A DNA stretch of 64,000 nt from positions 62,001-126,000 of the forward strand of contig NZ_BSOW01000005.1 of NCBI RefSeq assembly GCF_030160715.1. The letters run 5' to 3'. Positions 37,798 to 47,020 of this stretch are shown one piece after another (position 1 is the first letter of the stretch; each line of letters begins with the position of its first letter). The translations under genes were made by a program, and so were the position numbers. This DNA is from Bradyrhizobium iriomotense (GTDB lineage: Bacteria; Pseudomonadota; Alphaproteobacteria; Rhizobiales; Xanthobacteraceae). The notes under the pieces are model-generated. The model was given only the letters and a program-made list of their open reading frames with translations, was not told the origin of the DNA and ran no database searches.

Positions 37798-38400
37798 CTA
37801 CTTGCCGGCGCGGTCTAGCGCCAGGTTCAGCGCCAGCACGTTGACCCGGGGCTCGCCGATCAGGCCGAGCAGGCGGCTCTCGGTGTTGGCGGCCACGATC
37901 TGCCTCAGCAAATCCTCCGGCATGTTGCGTGCTCTCGCCACGCGCGGCACCTGGAATTGGGCGGCTTCCGGCGAGATGTGCGGATCGAGACCGCTGCCGG
38001 ACGTCGTGACTAGGTCGAGCGGCACGGGCTGGCCCGGGTTCTCGGCCTTCAGCTTGTCCACATCTTCTTTCAGCCGGTCGGCCAGCGCCTTGCTGGTCGG
38101 GCCGAGGTTCGAGCCGCCGGAATTGGCCGCGTTGTAAGGCGCTGGCACGGTCTTGCTCGAATCGTTCGGATCCGGTGCAACCGTCGCCGACAGGCGGCCG
38201 TGGAAATATCTGTCATCCTTGAACTCCTGCCCGATCAGGGCGGAGCCGATGACCTTGCCGTCCTTCTCGATCAGGCTGCCTTGCGCCTGGCTCGGGAAGA
38301 GCACGCCGGCAATGCGGGTCATCGCGAGCGGATAGACCAGTCCCGTGATGACGGTCAGCGCGACCAGCAGGACGATGGCGGGGCGGATTTCTCTGAGCAT
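37798..38400 (-). CDS. kdpC: Potassium-transporting ATPase subunit C
   Basis: A 200-aa KdpC with an N-terminal membrane helix ([18 protein letters not shown]) and conserved blocks [35 protein letters not shown] and [16 protein letters not shown]. It assists ATP binding by KdpB and stabilises the complex. It is separated from kdpB by a ~110-bp palindromic repeat, unusual inside an otherwise compact operon. Confidence 0.96.
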   Translation of the reverse strand: MLREIRPAIVLLVALTVITGLVYPLAMTRIAGVLFPSQAQGSLIEKDGKVIGSALIGQEFKDDRYFHGRLSATVAPDPNDSSKTVPAPYNAANSGGSNLGPTSKALADRLKEDVDKLKAENPGQPVPLDLVTTSGSGLDPHISPEAAQFQVPRVARARNMPEDLLRQIVAANTESRLLGLIGEPRVNVLALNLALDRAGK

Positions 38401-38419
38401 GATGTCTCTCCTAGTTCTC

Positions 38420-38507
38420 CGTCATTGCGAGGAGCGAAGCGACGAAACAATCCAGCCAGTCAGCTGCGGGGACATTTCTGGATTGCTTCGCTTCGCTCGC
38501 AATGACG
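38420..38507. repeat. Palindromic repeat between kdpB and kdpC, copy 3
   Basis: Arms cgtcattgcgag (38420-38431) and ctcgcaatgacg (38496-38507) are perfect inverted repeats, with further inner pairing (gaagc...gcttcg). This looks like a Bradyrhizobium-type dispersed element inserted within the kdp operon. Transcribed as RNA it could form a long hairpin between the kdpB and kdpC coding regions. Confidence 0.82.
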
Positions 38508-38510
38508 ATC

Positions 38511-40625
<2,115 letters not shown>

Positions 40626-40665
40626 GGAGGTCACTCCAAACAGTCAGAGTCAGAGGACTTGGCGA

Positions 40666-42369
40666 TCAGAACACTTGGCCGGCGTTCATCGCGAGGTGCT
40701 CGACGATCGGTCCGAGCGCGAGCGCCGGGAAGAAGGTCAGGCCGCCGATGATCAGGATCACGCCCACGACCAGGCCGACGAACAGACCACCGGTGGTCGG
40801 GAAGGTGCCAGCTGACGGCGGATGCGTCTTCTTGCTTGCGAGCGAACCCGCGATCGCCATCGCCGGGACGATCATGAAGAAGCGGCCGACGAACATCGCG
40901 CTGGCAAGCGTGAGGTTGTAGAAAAACGTGTTGCCCGTCAGGCCGGCAAAGGCCGAACCGTTATTGCCGGTCGCCGAGGTATAGGCGTAGAGCACCTCGG
41001 TGAAGCCGTGCGGTCCGGCATTCGCCATCGACGCGACCGCCGGCGGGAACACCACGGCAACCGCGGTCCAACCGAGATACATCAGCGGCAGCACCAGGAT
41101 CGCGAGCATCGCCATCTTGACTTCGCGCGCCTCGATCTTCTTGCCGACATATTCCGGCGTCCGGCCGACCATCAGGCCCGCGACGAAGATCGCGAGCACG
41201 ACGAACAGCAGCATGCCATAGAGGCCAGCGCCGACGCCACCGACGATGATCTCGCCGAGTTGCATGTTGATCAACGGGATCATGCCGCCGAGCGCGGTAA
41301 AGCTGTCGTGCATGGCGTTGACGGCGCCGCAGGAGGCGGCCGTCGTGATCACCGCAAACAGCGAGGACGCCACGATGCCGAACCGTACTTCCTTGCCTTC
41401 CATGTTGCCGCCGGTGAGCCCGAGCGCCTGGAGGGTCGACGTGCCGTTGGCCTCAGCCCAGTAGGTGACGGCGACGCCGGCGAGAAACAGCACGCCCATC
41501 ACGGCAAGGAGCGCCCAGCCCTGGCGCTGGTTGCCGACCATGCGGCCGAACACGTTGGTCAAGGCGGCACCAAGCGCGAAGATCGAGATCATCTGCACGA
41601 AGTTCGACAGCGCCGTCGGGTTCTCGAAGGGATGCGCCGCGTTGGCGTTGAAGAAGCCGCCACCATTGGTGCCGAGCATCTTGATCGCGACCTGCGAGGC
41701 GACCGGGCCGACCGCGATGGTCTGCTTGGCGCCTTCGAGCGTGGTCGCTTCGACATAGGCCCCAAGCGTCTGCGGCATGCCCTGCCATACCAGGAACAGC
41801 GTGTAGACGATGCAGATCGGCAACAGGACATAAAGCGTGCAGCGGGTGACGTCGACCCAGAAATTGCCGATCGTGCGCATCGAGGCGCGCGAGAAGCCGC
41901 GGATCAGGGCCACGGCGAGCGCAATGCCGGTCGCTGCCGACAGGAAGTTCTGGTGCGTCAGCCCCAGCATCTGCACGAGGTAGGAGATGGTGCTCTCGCC
42001 GCCGTAGTTCTGCCAGTTGGTGTTGGTGATGAAGGAGATCGCGGTGTTGAAGGAGAGATCTTCGGCCACCGCCGACTGGCCTGCCGGATTAAAGGGCAGC
42101 ACGGCCTGGAGCCGCATCACGCCGTAGATGATCAGGAAGCCGCCGACATGGAACAGGAGCATGGCGACCGTATAGGTCAGCCAATGCTGCTCGCGCCTCT
42201 CGTCGACGCCCGAGATCCAGTAGAGCCCGGCCTCGACCGGGCGCAACACCGGCGACAGGAAGGTACGTTCGCCGTTGAAGACGCGCGTCATGTACCAGCC
42301 AAGTGGCTTGGTCAGGGCGACGATAATGGCGCAATACAGAATAATCTGGAGCCAACCGATGAGAGTCAT
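40666..42369 (-). CDS. kdpA: Potassium-transporting ATPase channel subunit
   Basis: A 567-aa KdpA with about ten membrane helices and the selectivity-filter-like repeats [49 protein letters not shown] and [11 protein letters not shown]. It forms the ion-conducting part of KdpFABC. Its ATG overlaps the TGA of a preceding 35-codon hydrophobic frame, and kdpF lies ~107 bp upstream. Confidence 0.96.
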   Translation of the reverse strand: MTLIGWLQIILYCAIIVALTKPLGWYMTRVFNGERTFLSPVLRPVEAGLYWISGVDERREQHWLTYTVAMLLFHVGGFLIIYGVMRLQAVLPFNPAGQSAVAEDLSFNTAISFITNTNWQNYGGESTISYLVQMLGLTHQNFLSAATGIALAVALIRGFSRASMRTIGNFWVDVTRCTLYVLLPICIVYTLFLVWQGMPQTLGAYVEATTLEGAKQTIAVGPVASQVAIKMLGTNGGGFFNANAAHPFENPTALSNFVQMISIFALGAALTNVFGRMVGNQRQGWALLAVMGVLFLAGVAVTYWAEANGTSTLQALGLTGGNMEGKEVRFGIVASSLFAVITTAASCGAVNAMHDSFTALGGMIPLINMQLGEIIVGGVGAGLYGMLLFVVLAIFVAGLMVGRTPEYVGKKIEAREVKMAMLAILVLPLMYLGWTAVAVVFPPAVASMANAGPHGFTEVLYAYTSATGNNGSAFAGLTGNTFFYNLTLASAMFVGRFFMIVPAMAIAGSLASKKTHPPSAGTFPTTGGLFVGLVVGVILIIGGLTFFPALALGPIVEHLAMNAGQVF

Positions 42370-42473
42370 GGCCTAGTCCTTAAGTCCTTGAGAACCGGTC
42401 TTCCGCGCAACAGCGGCAGGAGCGCCGCGAGCAAGAGCCCCACGAGCAGGGCGTCCGCGAGAAGCAGCAGCAC
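42366..42473 (-). CDS. Possible 35-aa hydrophobic peptide between kdpF and kdpA
   Basis: A frame starting GTG two bases after the kdpF stop (TGACCGTG) encodes a Leu/Ala-rich segment, [20 protein letters not shown], then [15 protein letters not shown]. It ends in a TGA that overlaps the kdpA ATG (ATGA). The position suggests a coupling peptide between kdpF and kdpA, or a small membrane protein. No family is recognised, so chance is possible. Confidence 0.4.
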   Translation of the reverse strand: MLLLLADALLVGLLLAALLPLLRGRPVLKDLRTRP

Positions 42474-42475
42474 GG

Positions 42476-42565
42476 TCAGAACCGCTCGGGCCGCAGCAAC
42501 GCGTAAGTGAGGTAGATGAGGAGGCCGAGCGAGACGGCGCCGGCGAGCGAATAATCGAAGATCAT
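42476..42565 (-). CDS. kdpF: KdpF small subunit
   Basis: A 29-aa peptide, MIFDYSLAGAVSLGLLIYLT then YALLRPERF, which matches KdpF: a single membrane helix ending with the (L)xRPExF signature. It stabilises the KdpFABC complex. Encoded immediately upstream of kdpA, as in E. coli. Confidence 0.9.
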   Translation of the reverse strand: MIFDYSLAGAVSLGLLIYLTYALLRPERF

Positions 42566-42578
42566 GGCGCAGCTCCCG

Positions 42579-42662
42579 TCACAACCGTTCGCAGGCGTAG
42601 GTGTAGCCGATCGCAAGCGCGAAGAAGGCAAGGCCCAGCGCCAGCATGATGATGTCGAGCAT
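42579..42662 (-). CDS. 27-aa membrane micro-protein upstream of kdpF
   Basis: A 27-codon frame encoding MLDIIMLALGLAFFALAIGY then TYACERL. It has a single hydrophobic helix and a charged end. It precedes kdpF by 13 bp and follows the kdp promoter region. Short peptides of this form occur upstream of kdpF in other Proteobacteria (from memory). Function is unknown. The Shine-Dalgarno match is weak (AGGGAC). Confidence 0.65.
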   Translation of the reverse strand: MLDIIMLALGLAFFALAIGYTYACERL

Positions 42663-42767
42663 GAGAATGTCCCTATGCATCCAAGGCGGTCCGGAAACGG
42701 ATGCCGCGCTGTCAGGCCGACAGGTGCCACCCGGGGCATAGGTTTTCGAGATGAACGCTATGGTGAC

Positions 42768-42787
42768 GATATAGGAATCTCATAAAG
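42768..42787 (-). promoter_or_regulatory. TTATGA-type direct-repeat element, site A (kdp side)
   Basis: Minus strand reads ctttatgagattcctatatc: two TATG/TATA half-sites with an 11-bp period. It lies 106 bp upstream of the 27-aa ORF and ~200 bp upstream of kdpF. Similar elements precede four neighbouring genes. Confidence 0.6.
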
Positions 42788-42840
42788 GCCGGGGAGCGGT
42801 GGGTAGCTCACAGGTGTCTGGCCGGCGGCACAAATCACGC

Positions 42841-42968
42841 CGTCGTCCCGGCGAAGGCCGGGACCCATACCGCGGAATCCATCAATTGCGGGTAGTCGCA
42901 GTACCGAACTCCGAATCTTCACCAAACTGCTCCATGTGGTGATGGGTCCCGGCCTTCGCCGGGACGAC
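42841..42968. repeat. Palindromic repeat, copy 4
   Basis: Left arm 42841-42868 and right arm 42942-42969 are complementary at 27 of 28 positions (core gtcccggcgaaggccgggac / gtcccggccttcgccgggac). The arms flank a ~73-bp spacer. It sits centrally in the kdp/small-protein intergenic region. Confidence 0.85.
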
Positions 42969-43018
42969 AACGGAATGTTTGGCGGGCAATTCCCTCCCCT
43001 TACGCACTCCGCTCCGAT

Positions 43019-43038
43019 CTTTATGAAATCCCTATATC
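43019..43038 (+). promoter_or_regulatory. TTATGA-type direct-repeat element, site B
   Basis: Plus strand reads ctttatgaaatccctatatc, 18/20 identical to site A. It lies 49 bp upstream of the ATG at 43087. Confidence 0.6.
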
Positions 43039-43086
43039 TTTCTCCCCGGCCCCATCTCGCTTTCAAATGCCCTTCCCGCGATCTTG

Positions 43087-43602
43087 ATGGCGTCGGCTGC
43101 GGACCTGCGGCCGGCCGAGGATCGAGACGCCGTCATGTCTTCCGTTCTGCAAAACTTCGACCCGCTTGCGCTCGGCGAACAACTTCGTAGCGCGCATGCG
43201 GTCACGCGGCCCCTGATGCTCGATGTCATCGACAAGGCCTGCCGTCGCTTCCCTTCGCTCGGACAGAGCGAACGAACCGCACGGCTGACGCGCCTGATCG
43301 ACGCCGAAGCTTGGGCCGATGCCGCACTCGCGCTGCTGGAGCTGGAGCTGCCGCTGTGGCAGGTCCGCCGCATCGCCTATGACGAAGGCGAATGGTATTG
43401 TGCGCTCTCGCGCGAGCGCGAGTTGCCGGATTGGCTGGAGAGCTCGGTCGAGGGACGGCATTCCGACCTCGCGCTCGCATTGCTCTCGGCCTTCGCCGAG
43501 GTGCAGGCTCTCACCGCAAAGGCGACCCGGCCCAGCGTGCCGTCCGTCCGCCAAACCGCGAGCCCGCTCTACGAGCCGGTCAATTGCGACCATTTCGGCT
43601 GA
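43087..43602 (+). CDS. Conserved hypothetical protein, 171 aa
   Basis: A 171-aa acidic protein starting MASAADLRPAEDRDAVMSSV. An alternative ATG at 43135 would begin MSSVLQNFDPLALGEQLRSA. It is mostly helical in character, with RRFPSLGQSERTARLTRLID and an amphipathic stretch AWADAALALLELELPLWQVR. No membrane segment, signal or known motif is seen. It is divergent from kdp and has the site B element upstream, so potassium/osmotic control is a hypothesis. Function unknown. Confidence 0.75.
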   Translation: MASAADLRPAEDRDAVMSSVLQNFDPLALGEQLRSAHAVTRPLMLDVIDKACRRFPSLGQSERTARLTRLIDAEAWADAALALLELELPLWQVRRIAYDEGEWYCALSRERELPDWLESSVEGRHSDLALALLSAFAEVQALTAKATRPSVPSVRQTASPLYEPVNCDHFG

Positions 43603-43645
43603 CTTCTCGGTCAAGACGCCTAGAGCCTTGGCGCGATCGCCGGAC

Positions 43646-43912
43646 ATGCTACGCACACAGAGCACGACACAGGTCCTCGCACGCTTTGGCGTGCGCGTCG
43701 GCCTGCTCGGCTGCTTTGCCGCGTTCAGCAACGTCGGCTTCGTCCGAGGCCTTGCCGCCCTGTTCTGGATGGCGATCATCCTCTGCGCGCTCGTCGGCCT
43801 GATCAAGCGCGAGCCCCTGTTCCGCGCGAGGCTCAATCATTGGGACGAAGGTGTCGCATTCGGCGCATTGTTCGCCCTGGCGCACATCGTCAATCAGCTC
43901 AACGCAGCCTGA
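43646..43912 (+). CDS. Small membrane protein, 88 aa, unknown function
   Basis: An 88-aa protein starting MLRTQSTTQVLARFGVRVGL with three hydrophobic segments (about residues 16-32, 35-52 and 70-85) separated by the charged loop KREPLFRARLNHWDEG. It follows the 43087 gene by 43 bp on the same strand, so the two may be co-transcribed. No family is recognised. The start at 43646 is the first ATG before the hydrophobic part. Confidence 0.65.
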   Translation: MLRTQSTTQVLARFGVRVGLLGCFAAFSNVGFVRGLAALFWMAIILCALVGLIKREPLFRARLNHWDEGVAFGALFALAHIVNQLNAA

Positions 43913-43929
43913 ACACCGGCGGCCACCGG

Positions 43930-43949
43930 CTTTATGACGTTCCTATGAG
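43930..43949 (+). promoter_or_regulatory. TTATGA-type direct-repeat element, site C
   Basis: Reads ctttatgacgttcctatgag, with TATG half-sites 11 bp apart. It lies 160 bp upstream of the GTG at 44109. Confidence 0.55.
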
Positions 43950-44108
43950 ATCGTCCCGCGACCGCGCTCGAAATCATATTCGCAAGCTAGGATATTATGC
44001 AGACAAGTTACGCAAAGCGTGCCCCGCAACGAATCCTCCATACATTCGTCGAGAGCGGACAGCCGGCATCAGCGGGCTCGGATTGCGTCGATCAGAAGGA
44101 ATACGAAA

Positions 44109-44363
44109 GTGAAACTCGTCGAACCTCCGTCGTGCAGCTCGCCCTCGACCGTCGTCTTCATCGGCCAGAACCGCAGGGGACAGTGGGTCGCCCAGGAACA
44201 GAACGGCCTCTATGGCGGGCTGTTCGTCAGCCGCGCGCAGGCCATCAAATATGCGCTGTTCGAAAACGGCCATCATCTCGAGACCATCGTCGAGCTGCCG
44301 CGAGAGCTCGAGCTCGACATGAGCCGCCGGCCGCAAGCGCTTGCCGACCGGCGCGCCGCCTGA
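44109..44363 (+). CDS. Small conserved protein, 84 aa (paralogue of the 46265 gene)
   Basis: An 84-aa protein read from GTG 44109, which has AAGGAA eight bases upstream. Its core, VVFIGQNRRGQWVAQEQNGL then YGGLFVSRAQAIKYALFENG and ELELD, aligns without gaps with the gene at 46265 (AFFIGRNKAGFWVVREAKGR ... GGLFLFKSSAVHFA ... ELD). The fold may be a small beta-rich module with FIG-N--G-WV--E--G--GGLF as signature. No function is known. Site C lies upstream. Confidence 0.7.
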   Translation: MKLVEPPSCSSPSTVVFIGQNRRGQWVAQEQNGLYGGLFVSRAQAIKYALFENGHHLETIVELPRELELDMSRRPQALADRRAA

Positions 44364-44387
44364 ACGCATCTTTCCAGGGAGTATCCA

Positions 44388-44834
44388 ATGCTCCAGCTCC
44401 ATTCATTCACCTCCGGGCACGATCAGGTCGTCGAGACCATGATCACGCTCACGCACCTCTCCAACCTCAATCGCGCGATCGTCGCCGGCCAGGGCAGCAC
44501 CAGCCTGTATCTTGCCCTGCGCCGGCGCGGCCTGGTCCGGATTGGCTTCCCCTCGACGTTTCGCCTCCGCAAGGCGACATGCGCCATCGGCCTCATCACC
44601 GTCCAGGAATCAATGGACGAATTTGAGATCGCCTTGGCGCAGGTCGCCCCTTCGCTCGGCATAGCGGCGAGCATTGCCGTACTCATCAAACCGAGCGAAA
44701 GCGGCTTCGCGATCAAGATCCGCAAGAAGCTCGAACAACTCGGCTTCCGGATCGAGGCTGGCGTGAGGTGCCATCAAGGCCTCGTTCTCTCTGCGCGGCG
44801 GCAAGGCCTTGCTCAGATGGAACGGGCGGCGTGA
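44388..44834 (+). CDS. Conserved hypothetical protein, 148 aa
   Basis: A 148-aa soluble protein, starting MLQLHSFTSGHDQVVETMIT, with LRRRGLVRIGFPSTFRLRKA in the middle and a C-terminal KKLEQLGFRIEAGVRCHQGL. Ribosome site AGGGAG precedes the ATG. The gap to the gene before is 24 bp, and its stop lies ten bases before the dapA-like ATG, so the genes form one unit. No recognised domain; no membrane segment or signal peptide. Confidence 0.7.
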   Translation: MLQLHSFTSGHDQVVETMITLTHLSNLNRAIVAGQGSTSLYLALRRRGLVRIGFPSTFRLRKATCAIGLITVQESMDEFEIALAQVAPSLGIAASIAVLIKPSESGFAIKIRKKLEQLGFRIEAGVRCHQGLVLSARRQGLAQMERAA

Positions 44835-44844
44835 GGTTGCGATC

Positions 44845-45762
44845 ATGCTCGTCCCTCCCTCCACCTGGCTCGCCGGTTATATCCCCGACCTGCCAACCCC
44901 GTTCAACGCGGCGGGACTCGTCGACCTAGAAGCCCTTGCTTCACTCTGCGAATGTCAGGTCGCGGCCGGCGTTCCCGCGCTCGTGGTCTGCGAGACGGCC
45001 GGCGAGGCTTCGACGCTCTCGGCGGCCGAGCAGGGGCTGATCATCCGCACCGCGGTCGATGTCGTCCGCGGCCGGTGTCGGATTATCGCCGGCGCAATCG
45101 CAAACGCCACAAGCCATGCCATCGAGCTTGCCCGGCGTGCCGAGGCCGCTGGCGCCGATGCCGTGCTTTCCGTGGTGCCCTACTACAACAAGCCTATGCA
45201 GGAAGGCATGCTCGCGCATTTCCGTGCGATCGCGGGCTCGACGGGCTTGCCGATCATCCTGCATGACATTCCGGCGCGCACACTCCGTCCGCTCGCCGAC
45301 GACACGCTCGCGCGGCTCGCAGACAACAGGCAATTCGTCGGCCTGCGCGACGGCAGCGCAGACATCTCGCGCCCGATGCGCTTGAGCGGGCTGCTACCGT
45401 CGAGCTTTCGCCTGCTGTCCGGCGACGATGCCACTGCCTTTGGTTTCATAGCTGGCGGCGGCGACGGCGCGATCTCCCAGATTGCGAACGTCGCGCCGGA
45501 TCTGTGCCGGACGATCCTTTCGAGCTGCCGGCAAGGCCGCATGCAGTCCGCGCGCTACTTGCAAAAGCGGCTCGTGCCGCTGGAGACCTGCCTGTCCCGT
45601 GAAAGTCCGGCTGCCCTCAAATATGCGCTGAGCCTGCTCGGCCTGATGCGGCCCGATACCCGCCTGCCGATCGTAGAGCTGAACGAGTCCGCAAAGGAGG
45701 AGATAGCACACGCCTTCGCTGCTATCACCGACGAGGAACTGATCGGTACGGCCGAAGGGTGA
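44845..45762 (+). CDS. DapA/NanA-family protein lacking the catalytic lysine
   Basis: A 305-aa TIM-barrel protein of the dihydrodipicolinate synthase / N-acetylneuraminate lyase family. The conserved Tyr motif PYYNKP (Y113-Y114) and the Arg of DIPART are present. The Schiff-base Lys of DapA (IKEATG context, E. coli K161) aligns with Arg here: FVGLRDGSAD, R168, codon CGC at 45346. The GTTGE loop reads ETAGE. Aldolase or synthase activity by the usual Lys mechanism is not expected. It may be a binding protein or have a different chemistry. ATG 44845 chosen; an upstream in-frame ATG overlaps the preceding gene. Confidence 0.85.
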   Translation: MLVPPSTWLAGYIPDLPTPFNAAGLVDLEALASLCECQVAAGVPALVVCETAGEASTLSAAEQGLIIRTAVDVVRGRCRIIAGAIANATSHAIELARRAEAAGADAVLSVVPYYNKPMQEGMLAHFRAIAGSTGLPIILHDIPARTLRPLADDTLARLADNRQFVGLRDGSADISRPMRLSGLLPSSFRLLSGDDATAFGFIAGGGDGAISQIANVAPDLCRTILSSCRQGRMQSARYLQKRLVPLETCLSRESPAALKYALSLLGLMRPDTRLPIVELNESAKEEIAHAFAAITDEELIGTAEG

Positions 45763-45804
45763 CGTCGTCGCGGCAGTTTCGCCGCGCGCCCGGCCACCGG
45801 GCCT

Positions 45805-45824
45805 GCCTATGACTTTCCTATGCG
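45805..45824 (+). promoter_or_regulatory. TTATGA-type direct-repeat element, site D
   Basis: Reads gcctatgactttcctatgcg; TATG half-sites 11 bp apart. It lies 108 bp upstream of the ATG at 45932. Confidence 0.55.
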
Positions 45825-45931
45825 ATGCATCCGCGAACCCTCTCGTATCTATATTCACTGCAATACATCCTAAGTCGCGGAACGGAGCAGCAGGCCATCA
45901 GGACCACTGCTGCAAGACAAGGACCACCAAC

Positions 45932-46135
45932 ATGTCGATGCTGACGCATCGTTTCGAACACTTCCCGCACTCGCCGGCAGAGCGAAGCTCCCTTGCAACA
46001 CGGCTGACGCCGGCGCATCGCAAGGCAATCCGGCGTATCGGACTGCGCGTGCTTGCAATCCTGTCGATGGGGAGCGTTCTGACCGCGCTGATCGCCTTGA
46101 AGACCGTGATCTTCATGTGGCGCTTTCACTTCTGA
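45932..46135 (+). CDS. Small single-helix membrane protein, 67 aa
   Basis: A 67-aa peptide beginning MSMLTHRFEHFPHSPAERSS, basic in the middle (RLTPAHRKAIRRIGLR), then a hydrophobic helix VLAILSMGSVLTALIALKTV ending FMWRFHF. This suggests an inner-membrane anchor with a cytoplasmic basic N-terminus. No family recognised. Site D lies upstream, tying it to the neighbouring small genes. Confidence 0.6.
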   Translation: MSMLTHRFEHFPHSPAERSSLATRLTPAHRKAIRRIGLRVLAILSMGSVLTALIALKTVIFMWRFHF

Positions 46136-46169
46136 TCGGCAGGCCGCGAGATCTCGCGACGGGAACCGC

Positions 46170-46189
46170 TCTTATGCCGTTCCTATGCG
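46170..46189 (+). promoter_or_regulatory. TTATGA-type direct-repeat element, site E
   Basis: Reads tcttatgccgttcctatgcg; TATG half-sites 11 bp apart. It lies 75 bp upstream of the ATG at 46265. Confidence 0.55.
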
Positions 46190-46264
46190 ATGGCGATGCA
46201 GCCACTCTCGCATTCCTATGGCGTCACGGCGCATGATCCGCGCGAATTTCTCGAGGAGGCCGCC

Positions 46265-46657
46265 ATGGCCGCAATCACCTTCAGCGATGCCGGCCCGTCC
46301 GGTCCACAGCGACGGATCTGGAGGCCAGATACGGCCATGGCCGCGCAACCGACGAATTTCCAGCCGCTCGATCCCGACATCGTCAGCGCCTCCATCCCGG
46401 CGTTCTTCATCGGGCGTAACAAGGCGGGCTTTTGGGTTGTGCGCGAGGCCAAAGGCCGCGCGGGCGGACTCTTCCTGTTCAAGAGCTCAGCGGTGCACTT
46501 CGCTCACGTGCAGAGCGCGCCCACACAATGCGCGCTGATCTTTCCATCCGGGAGCTTCGAGCTCGACGTCGAGAACCGCGGCAGTCCGCTGATCACCCGG
46601 CTCGGGCGCTGGCTCGATCTGGCCAGACGCCATTTCGGGCGGCTTGCGACAAAGTGA
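46265..46657 (+). CDS. Small conserved protein, 130 aa (paralogue of the 44109 gene)
   Basis: A 130-aa protein read from ATG 46265, which has GAGGAGG five bases upstream. A farther ATG at 46190 would add 25 residues but would start at site E. The central module AFFIGRNKAGFWVVREAKGR then AGGLFLFKSSAVHFAHVQ and ELDVENRG aligns with the 84-aa protein at 44109; a basic tail, RWLDLARRHFGRLATK, is extra. Duplication followed by divergence is likely. Function unknown. Confidence 0.68.
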   Translation: MAAITFSDAGPSGPQRRIWRPDTAMAAQPTNFQPLDPDIVSASIPAFFIGRNKAGFWVVREAKGRAGGLFLFKSSAVHFAHVQSAPTQCALIFPSGSFELDVENRGSPLITRLGRWLDLARRHFGRLATK

Positions 46658-46676
46658 TTTGCCGGAGTGCACGCAC

Positions 46677-46763
46677 ATGATCGAGTTCAAGATCATCGTC
46701 ATGATCGCACTGATGGGGACGCTGCTCGTCGGCATGCGCCTCGGTGCGGTGCCGGGCAACTAG
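46677..46763 (+). CDS. 28-aa membrane micro-protein
   Basis: A 28-codon frame, MIEFKIIVMIALMGTLLVGM then RLGAVPGN. A single hydrophobic helix with a short polar tail. It begins 20 bp after the preceding gene and ends three bases before the next ATG. GCCGGAG upstream could be a ribosome site. No family recognised; existence rests on position and composition. Confidence 0.45.
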   Translation: MIEFKIIVMIALMGTLLVGMRLGAVPGN

Positions 46764-46765
46764 CA

Positions 46766-46894
46766 ATGCCGCCCGCCAAGGCAAATCTCGAGCACGCGGT
46801 CACGGTCACCATCCTGACCATGACCCTGAGCCTGATCTGGGGCGCGATCCTGACGCTCGTAATCACGCTCATTGCGCGGGGATTGGGCGTCTAG
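46766..46894 (+). CDS. 42-aa membrane micro-protein
   Basis: A 42-codon frame, MPPAKANLEHAVTVTILTMT then LSLIWGAILTLVITLIARGL and GV. One long hydrophobic helix (about residues 11-39). It starts right after the 28-aa frame, which suggests a pair. Function unknown. Confidence 0.5.
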   Translation: MPPAKANLEHAVTVTILTMTLSLIWGAILTLVITLIARGLGV

Positions 46895-47020
46895 CCCTTA
46901 TCATTCCCTGGCTGCGGTACGAACACAGGTCGCGGTGCCTGCGGGCTAGGCAGCCGATGCGCAGGGAAAACGCTGCTGCCGATCTGGCGCAAGCTCAGGG
47001 AACCGTGTAGAGCGGTTACC

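Larger units (their letters stand above)
42663..43086. other. Divergent intergenic region between the kdp operon and the small-protein cluster
   Basis: About 420 bp. Two near-identical 20-bp sites face outward: the kdp-facing copy at 42768-42787 (minus) and the other at 43019-43038 (plus), 18 of 20 bases identical. Between them lies a strong palindrome (42841-42968). Near 42736-42763 another pair, GGCATAGG and GCTATGG, may be further half-sites. No protein-coding frame stands out. Confidence 0.7.

Noticed and set aside
42841..42969. Possible CRISPR or IS end from the strong palindrome
   Set aside because: Only one pair of arms, no regular spacers and no transposase; better explained as a dispersed palindromic element.
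45878..45883. GGAAC upstream of the 67-aa gene
   Set aside because: No CGTT-like -10 at 16-17 bases, so not called an EcfG promoter.
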